From Chitinophagaceae bacterium (GTDB taxonomy: Bacteria > Bacteroidota > Bacteroidia > Chitinophagales > Chitinophagaceae), in assembly GCA_019638595.1 (NCBI GenBank), contig JAHBTJ010000019.1, forward strand, positions 92,306 to 156,305: a DNA stretch of 64,000 nt. The letters run 5' to 3'. Below are positions 18,542 through 26,869 of the stretch, piece after piece (position 1 is the first letter of the stretch; each line of letters opens with the position of its first letter). Under the pieces are notes generated by a model. The model was not told where the DNA came from. It searched no databases and worked only from the letters and a program-made list of their open reading frames with translations. Position numbers and translations under genes: made by a program.

Positions 18542-18660
18542 GTTGTAATAAGTTTTTGTTGCGGCTGTTACAGGTTACAGGTTAATCCTACTGTGGCATA
18601 AGGCAAAAGGTGTAGGGTCGTAAACCCTCCGCCTTCCACCCTATACCCTCCACCATCTCC

Positions 18661-21600
18661 CTATCTCTTTTCATACGCTGGCAGCGTAGGCGCCGTATAC
18701 CCCTTCGTTTTCATCAGGTTCTTTATTTCCGTAATGGCGCGTTCCAGTTGAGGATCTGTACCTTTGGACATTGCTGTCAGATCTTCCGGCACTTCAATAT
18801 CAGGATCAACGCCATGCCCTTCCTTAAACCAGGTACCATCTGCATTATACATGCGGAAAGTAGGCACGGTAATCCCTCCGCCATCTATCAGGCCGGGGCA
18901 CCCGCTTATACCTATCAGTCCGCCCCAGGTTCTTGTTCCTATCAGGGGTCCTAATCCTTTCTTCCTGAAAAAATCAGGAAAGGCGTCACCACCTGAACCG
19001 CTCCAGCCGTTCATCAGCATTACCTTGGGGCCAAAATTAGATTGCGGCGGCCATGGCCAGTCTTTTCCATCACGTATAGCCCAATACGCCAGCGGTGGGC
19101 GGTCCAGCATTTCTATGAACCTGTCGGGGATCTGTCCGCCATCATTGAACCGTTCATCAACTATCAGCGCTTTTTTATCTGATTGCGCGTTCAGTTGACG
19201 CAACAATTCTGTTTGCCCGTCAATGCCGGTGCTTGGTACATAAATATAACCCACCTCTCCGTTCGTAGCATCATTCACACGTTTACGCATACCCTCAATC
19301 CAGGCAAGATTGCGTAAACGATATTCATCATCCATTGTTTTTACAACCGCTGTTTTAGCGTTGGAGAAGGAGGGAGTGTTGTTATAAGTAAGCTCTACCG
19401 TTTTGTTGGCAAGGCCAATAAAAGCAAGATAGGGCTCCTGTGTTGTGGTGAGGGGCACACCATTTACCGCCAGTATATAGTCGCCTTCTTTTATTTTTAT
19501 TCCGGATTCTGCCAAAGGCGAATGTTCTTCTGCATCCCATGTAGCGCCTCTTACTATTTTTTTGATCCTGTAGTGTTTGCCGTCGGCCTGCCAGTCAACG
19601 CCAAGGTAGCCGCAGGATTCCATTTTTTCATTTTCGCCATCGCCGCCCCCATGATAGGTGTGAGACGCATTTAATTCGCCGATCATTTCGCCTATAATAA
19701 AATCAACCTCTTCTCTTGTCATGGCATCGTTCAGCATTTTCATATAGCGCTCCTTTACCAGGTTCCAGTCAACACCATGCATGTTAGGATCGTAGAAATA
19801 ATCTCTTTCCAACCGCCATGCATCTGTAAAAAGTTGTTTCCACTCCTGCTGCGGATCAACTGTCATCATCATTTCCGCAATACGAACGGATTTTTCAAAT
19901 TTTTGATTCTCCTCTGGTTTTATTACTGCATAAGCGCCAGCCTGCGATACCAGCATTTTTTGTTTGTTGTCAGAAAGCCAATAATTGTTCGCGCCATCGA
20001 GTATTGTTTTTTCTTCCCGCTTTTCAATATCATAAAACTTAACGGAGGGCTTGCTTTCTGGGGCGCCGGTATTGGTATACCGTATATAAATCACCTTGCC
20101 GTTAACCGCCGTTAATTTACCGAGATTACCTGATGGAGGTGGAAGCAGTACCATTCTTTGTTCGAAGCCATCAAAATCTATATCAACCGGCTTCTCTTTT
20201 TCTTTCTTGTCTTCCGCTGAAGTTTTATTGCTGTCCCTGCCTTTTTTCTTTTCATCTTTTTTTGATGTATCCGACGGTTTTTCTTCATCGGCCTTAAGCG
20301 ATACCGAATCATTCTTTGCAGCAAGAATAGAGGGAGTATCGTTTTTCAACGCTATGGCAGCCAGTTGCGTTGAATTGGCATAAATAAATGAATTGTCAAA
20401 ATCTCCGTAATAAGGTAGAAATTTCTGGGAGGTAAAAAGGAACAAATATTTTCCTTCTGTATCAAAAGTTGGTTTGGTGCAATTATAATAGCCGCTGGTT
20501 GCCTGCTGCTTTGTTTTATTTTTTGTATCGTAAATAAAAACCGCGTTATGCCAGTTTTCTACATCGCGGTTATATGCCAGCCACCTGCTGTCGGGCGACC
20601 AGCTGCAAGAGAAATTCTCCTGCTCGTCATAAGAATATCGCAGCGCCGCATCAACATCGTAGGTTTGGTTTACAGCAAGATCGTATACTTTCATTTTGTT
20701 GGCGTTGTCTAAATAGCAAAGCTTTTTACTATCCGGACTCCAGAATAAGCTGTAACGGAAACCGGGACCATAGCTGGTTATTTTTTTCGCGCTGTTTTCT
20801 TTACCGGCTTCCATCAGCCATAATTCATATTCCCCGCTTTGATCGCTCCAGTAAGCAATGGTTTTACCATCGGGGCTCCACGAGGGGTAACGTTCCGCGG
20901 CAGTGGTACTCATCGTGAGGTTTTTTACAAAACCATCCTGCGCGGGCAGGGAAAAAATTTCTCCTCTTGCTTCCACCAGTACCCGGTTACCATCGGGGCT
21001 GATGTTTACATGCTGTATATATTTATCCGCTTTCTCCAACCTCGGCTTTAACGCGGTTCTGTCCATTACCACAGTTACTTTTATTTCCTTATACCGGAGA
21101 GTGCTCAAAGAAAAAAGATATAATTTACCCGCCTGTTCAAAAACGATATCATCCGGCCCCATTGATGGATAATGGGCGTCGTAATCTGTGAACTTCGTTA
21201 ATTGTTCAAATGTTTTTTTGCCGATATCATATCTCCACAGGTTCATGCGCTGTTCCGGGCCACGATCGGTAAGAAAATAAATATAATTGCCATGCCACAT
21301 CGGGAACTCATCTGCCCCATTGCTGTTAGCGGAAATATTTTCTGAAGTCAGCGTTTCAAAATTAAAAATATGTATATCCGCGTTCCATCCGCCACGATAA
21401 CGTTTCCAGTTACGCCCAACCTGTGTACGGAAGTTCAGCGCCATTTGTTTGCCATCGGGAGAATAAGAACCATATTCTGCGTAGGCGAGCGGTAATTTTG
21501 ACGCAGGCCCTCCTGTTGCAGGTACTGTATAGAACTGGTTGAAACGATATTTACCGCTTTCCCTGATAGAAGCGAACAACACGCTTTTTCCATCATTTGT

Positions 21601-21942
21601 CCAGTCAACGATTCTGTCGCTTACGCTGTGTGATGTAATACGCTGCGGCACCCCGCCTGCTACCGGTATCGTATACACATCCCTGTTACCGTCATAATTG
21701 CCCGTAAAGGCGATCTTGGACCCATCGGGCGAAAACTTGGGATAAACTTCTACACCTGCAGGTGAGCTCAGCCTTACCGCATTACCCCCCTCTTTAGGCG
21801 CCACCCACAAATCATTGGCGTAAGTAAAAACGATCTGTGTTTTTGAAACATCCGGATAGCGGAATAAGCCCGCGTCGGTTTGCGCACAGGCGTTTCCTGC
21901 ATATACTGCCACCAGGAGCAGGCAGAAACATAGCTTTTTCAT
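18661..21942 (-). CDS. Tricorn-like S41 family serine protease
   Basis: Large exported protease/peptidase of 1093 residues. After a signal peptide (residues 1-20, ending NACA-Q) come PD40/WD40-like propeller repeats (FSPDGSKIAFTGNYDGNRDVY, WSPDGKTIAYWSDQSGEYELW). A low-complexity Lys/Glu/Asp linker follows near 555-590, then the C1 helical domain, a PDZ domain (SGIKIKEGDYILAVNGVPL) and the S41 catalytic core with its Ser in GSGGDAF near residue 983. This order matches tricorn-related proteases, which degrade peptides, but here acting outside the cytoplasm. Monocistronic; divergence from known members not assessable. Confidence 0.93.
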   Translation of the reverse strand: MKKLCFCLLLVAVYAGNACAQTDAGLFRYPDVSKTQIVFTYANDLWVAPKEGGNAVRLSSPAGVEVYPKFSPDGSKIAFTGNYDGNRDVYTIPVAGGVPQRITSHSVSDRIVDWTNDGKSVLFASIRESGKYRFNQFYTVPATGGPASKLPLAYAEYGSYSPDGKQMALNFRTQVGRNWKRYRGGWNADIHIFNFETLTSENISANSNGADEFPMWHGNYIYFLTDRGPEQRMNLWRYDIGKKTFEQLTKFTDYDAHYPSMGPDDIVFEQAGKLYLFSLSTLRYKEIKVTVVMDRTALKPRLEKADKYIQHVNISPDGNRVLVEARGEIFSLPAQDGFVKNLTMSTTAAERYPSWSPDGKTIAYWSDQSGEYELWLMEAGKENSAKKITSYGPGFRYSLFWSPDSKKLCYLDNANKMKVYDLAVNQTYDVDAALRYSYDEQENFSCSWSPDSRWLAYNRDVENWHNAVFIYDTKNKTKQQATSGYYNCTKPTFDTEGKYLFLFTSQKFLPYYGDFDNSFIYANSTQLAAIALKNDTPSILAAKNDSVSLKADEEKPSDTSKKDEKKKGRDSNKTSAEDKKEKEKPVDIDFDGFEQRMVLLPPPSGNLGKLTAVNGKVIYIRYTNTGAPESKPSVKFYDIEKREEKTILDGANNYWLSDNKQKMLVSQAGAYAVIKPEENQKFEKSVRIAEMMMTVDPQQEWKQLFTDAWRLERDYFYDPNMHGVDWNLVKERYMKMLNDAMTREEVDFIIGEMIGELNASHTYHGGGDGENEKMESCGYLGVDWQADGKHYRIKKIVRGATWDAEEHSPLAESGIKIKEGDYILAVNGVPLTTTQEPYLAFIGLANKTVELTYNNTPSFSNAKTAVVKTMDDEYRLRNLAWIEGMRKRVNDATNGEVGYIYVPSTGIDGQTELLRQLNAQSDKKALIVDERFNDGGQIPDRFIEMLDRPPLAYWAIRDGKDWPWPPQSNFGPKVMLMNGWSGSGGDAFPDFFRKKGLGPLIGTRTWGGLIGISGCPGLIDGGGITVPTFRMYNADGTWFKEGHGVDPDIEVPEDLTAMSKGTDPQLERAITEIKNLMKTKGYTAPTLPAYEKR

Positions 21943-22134
21943 ATTTTAAAAATTTTGGGGTCTTTGATTATTGCAAATGGCCAGGCAAAGTAACAGGGAA
22001 AAGTATTGGATAGTCTGAGTTCTACAGGAAGGGATCATAAAGCAGGATAAACGGATTTGGGTAAGATTGCCATACCTGACCCAAAAACCAGGGATTGTTT
22101 CAGTGCAGGCTGTTTGAAATAAGAAGGATATGGA

Positions 22135-23244
22135 TCAATACCAGCCTCTTTTCCTGAAAAAATATAACATGATCAATGGTATAAATAACATACCGGTTAC
22201 AGAAATATAAAAGCCCCATTTGTTATGCAGCAGCGGAATGTCTTCAAAGTTCATTCCGAAAATACCACCGATGACCGTTGCCGGCGCCATTAGGCAGGTA
22301 ACGATCGCCATTACTTTCATTACTTCGTTCATGCGCAGGTTAACGTTGTTAATGTATATATCCTGCATGCTCATCATCATATCGCGGTAGTTCTCTGTAA
22401 AGTCGTAAGCCTGTACTATGTGATCGTATACGTCTTTAAAGTATTTGGTGGTACGGTCTTCCAGCAAATCACTCTCGCTGCGGATGAAGCCGTTCACCAG
22501 CTCACGAACGGGAGCGATATTTCTCTTGAGCACGATCAGCTCTTTACGCAACTGGTTAATTCTTGCCAGCGACCTGGTATTGCTGCGCCGTATTACTTCT
22601 TCTTCCAGCAGCTCAATCTCTTCCCCCAGCTTTTCCATTACCACGAAATAGTTATCAACTATCATATCGAGCATGGTATAACAGAGGTAATCGGCGCCAC
22701 GCTGCCGAATTTTACTTGCCGTCATTTTTAACTTAGAGCGTAGCGGATCAAATACATCCCTGGAGCTGTCTTCCTGAAAGGAAACCACAAAATCGTTTCC
22801 AAGCACAATGCTTATTTGTTCGGTTTCAACAGTTTTAGAGCTGCTGTTGAAATACAGCATATTCAGCAGGCAAAAAAGCACTCCTTCCACATCATCCATT
22901 TTAGGGCGCTGTCCTACACTTAATATATCTTCTACAAGCAACTGGTGAATGCCGAACTGGGTACTTACATTTTCAACATCCGATTTACGAAGCCCGTCAA
23001 TATTTATCCAGGTTATACGTCCGTTGTTTTTAAAGCCGGAGCAGTCGTTGATATGCTCCAGCTTTGTTTCGTTTACAACAGTTGCATCATAGTCAAAAAC
23101 ATAAATCTTTACATCCTTCGCCTCTTCTCTTTGCGGAAGAATGGTAGGATTTACCTTAAATAATTCCCTGGTGCGCTGGGTACCGAATAATGAAGCCAGC
23201 GGAGTAGCCAGCGGAATATACCGCAGGATCTTGTTCTTAACCAT
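22135..23244 (-). CDS. corA: CorA-type magnesium/divalent metal transporter
   Basis: Inner-membrane Mg2+ (or Co2+/Ni2+) channel of 369 residues. A large cytoplasmic N-domain precedes two C-terminal transmembrane helices. The signature GMN triad is at residues 330-332 (GGIFGMNFEDIPLLHNKWGF), and the C-terminus is basic (FFRKRGWY). The long stalk helix (ENYRDMMMSMQDIYINNVNLRMNEVMKVMAIV) is as in the family. It has its own unit 192 bp after the protease start and shortly downstream of the ferritin gene. Confidence 0.95.
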   Translation of the reverse strand: MVKNKILRYIPLATPLASLFGTQRTRELFKVNPTILPQREEAKDVKIYVFDYDATVVNETKLEHINDCSGFKNNGRITWINIDGLRKSDVENVSTQFGIHQLLVEDILSVGQRPKMDDVEGVLFCLLNMLYFNSSSKTVETEQISIVLGNDFVVSFQEDSSRDVFDPLRSKLKMTASKIRQRGADYLCYTMLDMIVDNYFVVMEKLGEEIELLEEEVIRRSNTRSLARINQLRKELIVLKRNIAPVRELVNGFIRSESDLLEDRTTKYFKDVYDHIVQAYDFTENYRDMMMSMQDIYINNVNLRMNEVMKVMAIVTCLMAPATVIGGIFGMNFEDIPLLHNKWGFYISVTGMLFIPLIMLYFFRKRGWY

Positions 23245-23293
23245 ATGGCCAAATTAAAATGCCGGCGTAAAAGCAAACCGGCATAGTAATATA

Positions 23294-23812
23294 TTATTTA
23301 CCGCCTTTAGAAGCGCTTACTGTCGCTTCCAGAGTAAGGATATCCCTGTCAAACAGGTATAAGCCGCCTTTATCGTCTCCTATCAGCTTCAGCTTGTCTA
23401 TTACCCTTCTTGCCAGCGCTTCTTCTTCAATTTGCTCGCTCACGTACCATTGCAGGAAATTATGAGTGGTGTAATCTTTGTCTTTCAGGCAGATATCTAC
23501 CAGCTTATTGATCTCGTCGCTTACATGAATTTCATGGTTCAAAACCTGCTCAAATAACGGCTTGATGCCCTTATATTTTAAGGAAGGCTGCGGCAGGGCA
23601 GGAATTACACCATGCCCGCCTCTTTCGTTAATAAATTTTACGAGCTTCAACATGTGAATACGCTCTTCGTCGGAATGCTTGTACAGGAAGTCGGAAATTC
23701 CATTGTACCCTTCCACCTCAGCCCAGCTTGCCATTGCAAGATATATCTGCGAAGATTCAGCCTCTAACTGCACTTGCTGGTTAAGCGCTTTTTCAATTTT
23801 TGGAGAGATCAT
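23294..23812 (-). CDS. Ferritin
   Basis: Iron-storage protein (FtnA-like, non-heme) of 172 residues. The four-helix bundle carries ferroxidase ligands in QLEAESSQIYLAMASWAE (E17-type), DEERIHMLKLVKFINERGG (ExxH) and WYVSEQIEEEALARR. The ATG at 23812 gives the canonical start MISPKIEKALNQQVQLE; the longer open frame upstream is not conserved. It is divergent from the nfu-type gene, so iron storage and iron-sulfur assembly share one intergenic region. Confidence 0.95.
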   Translation of the reverse strand: MISPKIEKALNQQVQLEAESSQIYLAMASWAEVEGYNGISDFLYKHSDEERIHMLKLVKFINERGGHGVIPALPQPSLKYKGIKPLFEQVLNHEIHVSDEINKLVDICLKDKDYTTHNFLQWYVSEQIEEEALARRVIDKLKLIGDDKGGLYLFDRDILTLEATVSASKGGK

Positions 23813-23903
23813 AGCATTATGATTTAGCTTTTTAAAATAATTGCGGTTCGAAAGATAGAAAGAATAATTGAACCTTGCAGCAACCAATCGGGAAATGTTT
23901 GCG

Positions 23904-23911
23904 TATCTTTG
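23904..23911 (+). promoter_or_regulatory. -7 promoter element for the Nfu-type gene
   Basis: TATCTTTG fits TAnnTTTG, 19 bp before the ATG at 23931. No well-placed -33 element was recognised. Confidence 0.45.
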
Positions 23912-23930
23912 CCTGCTAAAATTGTAGTGT

Positions 23931-24527
23931 ATGATAAGGACTGGAAATCCGGTTATCAGTATTTATACTGAAATGACTCCTAACCCGGAGACAATGAAGT
24001 TTGTAGCAAATAAATTGTTATATCCCGGAAAGAGCATTGATTTTCCTGATATGGAAGCCGCAAAACCTTCGCCGCTGGCGCAGGAGCTTTTTGGCTTTCC
24101 GTTCATTAAGGCTGTTTTTATAGCAAGCAATTTTGTAACGCTTACAAAAACCAGCGAAACCGACTGGCAGGATGTTATTCCTAACATCAGGCAGTTTTTA
24201 AAAGAGTACCTGGAAGACGGTAAACAGGTAATTAATGAAGATGAAGTTATCGTTCTTAAATCAGAACCGTCCAATACTATAAGCGCAGACGATGATGATG
24301 TGGTGAAGCGCATTAAGGAAATATTAGATAATTATGTTAAGCCGGCTGTGGAAATGGACGGCGGCGCTATACAATTCAGGAGCTATAATGACGGGGTTGT
24401 GAATCTTATGTTGCAGGGCTCCTGTTCGGGCTGCCCCTCTTCGATGATCACGCTGAAGTCGGGTATAGAAGGAATGATGAAAAGAATGATACCCGAAGTA
24501 AAAGAAGTAATAGCAGAAGCCGAATAA
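23931..24527 (+). CDS. NifU-like iron-sulfur carrier (Nfu)
   Basis: Two-domain Nfu protein of 198 residues. The N-terminal Nfu_N domain (YTEMTPNPETMKFVANKLLYPGKSIDFP) is joined to a C-terminal NifU domain (VKRIKEILDNYVKPAVEMDGGAIQF). Its GSCSGCPSSMITLKSGIE carries the CxxC that holds a transferable 4Fe-4S cluster. It delivers clusters to apo-proteins such as NadA or DusB-type enzymes; that pairing is inference. A clear terminator follows. Confidence 0.93.
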   Translation: MIRTGNPVISIYTEMTPNPETMKFVANKLLYPGKSIDFPDMEAAKPSPLAQELFGFPFIKAVFIASNFVTLTKTSETDWQDVIPNIRQFLKEYLEDGKQVINEDEVIVLKSEPSNTISADDDDVVKRIKEILDNYVKPAVEMDGGAIQFRSYNDGVVNLMLQGSCSGCPSSMITLKSGIEGMMKRMIPEVKEVIAEAE

Positions 24528-24559
24528 AAACCAGGCTAAAAGAAAGAAACGATCTTTTT

Positions 24560-24589
24560 AACCTCCCTGTGCGGGAGGTTTTATTTTAT
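24560..24589 (+). terminator. Rho-independent terminator
   Basis: AACCTCCC (24560-24567) and GGGAGGTT (24573-24580) around loop TGTGC, followed by TTATTTTAT. It ends the nfu-type transcript and may also serve dusB, whose stop lies at 24600 on the other strand. Confidence 0.85.
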
Positions 24590-24599
24590 GCAGATCATA

Positions 24600-25649
24600 T
24601 TAGTTTACAGGACATTTTTCGTGGTAATTGATCAACTCAATCGGAGCTTTTTCGAATGTAAATCCTGCATAAAACCTGCTTACTTCATCCAGCACGTCAT
24701 CTATTTCCCCGGTAGTGTTTAAAGTAACCAGGCGTTTACGGAACTCTTTTATTTCGGGCAGTCCTTTCAGGTAGTTGGCATAGTGCCTGCGCATTTCGAG
24801 AATGCCCACAACAGGCCCCTTCCACTCAACAGATTTATGCAGGTGTTTACGACATACTGCTACCCTTTCTTCCAGAGTTGGTGGCGTAGCGTGTGTGCCC
24901 GTTTGCATGTAGTGTTTTATTTCATTAAAAATCCAGGGATAGCCAATGGCCGCGCGGCCGATCATAATACCATCTACGCCATACCTGTTTTTATATTCCA
25001 CCGCTTTTTCCGGGGAATCAATATCTCCGTTCCCGAAGATGGGAATTTTAATGCGGGGGTTGTTTTTTACTTTCCCAATCAGCGTCCAGTCGGCAGAACC
25101 CTTATACATCTGGGTACGGGTGCGGCCATGAATGGCAAGCGCCCGGATACCAACATCCTGCAGGCGTTCCGCTACCTCTTCAATATTACGGGTATTATCG
25201 TCCCAGCCTAACCGTGTTTTTACAGTAACAGGCAGACTGGTTGATTTAACCACGGCGCTGGTTAAACGAACCATCAGGTCAATATCCTTCAGCACCCCGG
25301 CTCCGGCGCCTTTCAGTGCTACTTTTTTTACCGGGCAGCCAAAATTAATATCCAGCAGGTCGGGGTTGGTAACGTCTACAATTTTAGCGGCGAGCGAAAG
25401 GCTTTCTTCATCTCCTCCAAATATCTGTATCCCTACAGGTCTTTCGTAATCAAAAATGTCCAGCTTTTTGCGGCTTTTGATGGCATCGCGGATCAATCCC
25501 TCACTTGAAATGAATTCGGTATACATGAGGTCTGCCCCGTTGTCTTTGCAAACCGCGCGGAACGGAGGGTCGCTTACGTCCTCCATCGGAGCCAGCAGCA
25601 ACGGGAAATCAGGGAGTTGTATATTACCAATACACACCATACTAATCAA
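24600..25649 (-). CDS. dusB: tRNA-dihydrouridine synthase (DusB-like)
   Basis: FMN-dependent reduction of uridines in the tRNA D-loop, 349 residues. TIM-barrel motifs: LLLAPMEDVSDPPFRAVCKDNGADLMYTEFIS, the catalytic Cys in DINFGCPVKKVALKGAGAG, VTVKTRLGWDD, IHGRTRTQMYKGSADW and GVDGIMIGRAAIGYPW. The C-terminal helical RNA-binding part ends near residue 345. The first Met (25649) or the fourth (25640) could be used. Follows the efflux operon on the same strand but is probably independent. Confidence 0.93.
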   Translation of the reverse strand: MISMVCIGNIQLPDFPLLLAPMEDVSDPPFRAVCKDNGADLMYTEFISSEGLIRDAIKSRKKLDIFDYERPVGIQIFGGDEESLSLAAKIVDVTNPDLLDINFGCPVKKVALKGAGAGVLKDIDLMVRLTSAVVKSTSLPVTVKTRLGWDDNTRNIEEVAERLQDVGIRALAIHGRTRTQMYKGSADWTLIGKVKNNPRIKIPIFGNGDIDSPEKAVEYKNRYGVDGIMIGRAAIGYPWIFNEIKHYMQTGTHATPPTLEERVAVCRKHLHKSVEWKGPVVGILEMRRHYANYLKGLPEIKEFRKRLVTLNTTGEIDDVLDEVSRFYAGFTFEKAPIELINYHEKCPVN

Positions 25650-25684
25650 TGAATCTGCAAAGGTAAGAAATGGTGACAGGAATA

Positions 25685-26869
25685 TTAACGAATTACGGAG
25701 TTGTTGCGTATTTCCTCGTTAGCGCGTTTAACCAGGGTATCCCCGGCGTTTATATTTCCAAAAATTTCCACCTGGTCACCCTGCTCGCGTCCTTTTTGAA
25801 TTTCAACCCATTTGGCGGTTCCGTTGATGGCCTGTATAACAAACAGCCCTTCGGTGGAAGTAACAATGGCGGTTTTAGGTACAATAACCGAACTGTCGCG
25901 GGCAGGTAAAGGAATAGACACAGAGGCGATCATTCCCGGGAGCAATTTTTTATTGGTATTGTTTATATCCATTTCAATGCGTTGCGAGCGGATACGATTG
26001 TCCAGCGCGCCTGCCATTCTTTGTATGCCGGCGGAGAATTTTTCGCCGGGCAATGATTGAATGGTAAAGGAAATTTCTTTTTTCGCCTGCAGATACTGAG
26101 TGTAAGTTTCCGGAACCGCAACGGCTAAACGAAGCTTTTTCTGCTCCTGCAAAGTAAACATTGGCTGTTCGGAGCCTTTGCCAGAGGGACCTACATACGC
26201 GCCCGCGCTTACATTCCGGGCGGTTATTATACCGCTGAAAGGAGCCCGGATAACGAGGTAATTTTTATTATCGGTTATTTCGCGCTCCGCGGCTTTTGCA
26301 GCCTGCAATTGCGCATAATCCGCTTTTTGCTTTGCAAAAGCGATATCAATATCGTTGGGGGGTATAGTGCCGGGTGTTTTGCTGGTTTCGAGCAACCTGT
26401 CATAATGCGCTTTGCTTGCCGTATAGGTTGCTTCCAGTGCCTGTAACCTTGATGCGGCACCCGATAGCTGGGCGTTTATTTCGGGCGCTTCCATTGTTGC
26501 CAGCACCTGCCCTTCCTTTACTTCCGACCCAACATCCACGTTCAGCTTTTTAACAAAGCTGCTTACTTTGGCATAAATGTCTACCTGTTGAAAGGCGATC
26601 AGCTCACCGGGAATTTCAACAGAGGTAGATAGCTTACCTTTTTCTGCTATGAAATATTCAGGAGCCGCGGGCGCTCCGGTAGCCGGGGATGTTTTTTTCT
26701 CTTCTTCCTGCGGGCCGTTACACGAGAGCAGCAGTATACCTGCAAATAAAACAAGCCTGCCCGGTTGTATACAACCCGAACGCAGGGCAGTGTTACCACT
26801 GTACAAGAGTGCGACGCAAGTGTTGTTGAGGAGAGTTACTACAGCACGGTACATAAAAATATTAAACAT
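25685..26869 (-). CDS. RND efflux periplasmic adaptor (membrane fusion protein)
   Basis: Adaptor linking the RND pump to the outer-membrane channel, about 394 residues. A lipoprotein signal ends at LLLSC, followed by barrel-sandwich segments (VDIYAKVSSFVKKLNVDVGSEVKEGQVLATME), an alpha-helical hairpin (ASRLQALEATYTASKAHYDRLLET), NYLVIRAPFSGIITARNVSAGAYV and a beta-barrel end. Start choice is uncertain: ATG at 26869 overlaps the pump stop by 8 bp and ATG at 26854 follows it by 7 bp. Both give an unusually long stretch before the lipobox. Last gene of the OMF-RND-MFP operon. Confidence 0.88.
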   Translation of the reverse strand: MFNIFMYRAVVTLLNNTCVALLYSGNTALRSGCIQPGRLVLFAGILLLSCNGPQEEEKKTSPATGAPAAPEYFIAEKGKLSTSVEIPGELIAFQQVDIYAKVSSFVKKLNVDVGSEVKEGQVLATMEAPEINAQLSGAASRLQALEATYTASKAHYDRLLETSKTPGTIPPNDIDIAFAKQKADYAQLQAAKAAEREITDNKNYLVIRAPFSGIITARNVSAGAYVGPSGKGSEQPMFTLQEQKKLRLAVAVPETYTQYLQAKKEISFTIQSLPGEKFSAGIQRMAGALDNRIRSQRIEMDINNTNKKLLPGMIASVSIPLPARDSSVIVPKTAIVTSTEGLFVIQAINGTAKWVEIQKGREQGDQVEIFGNINAGDTLVKRANEEIRNNSVIR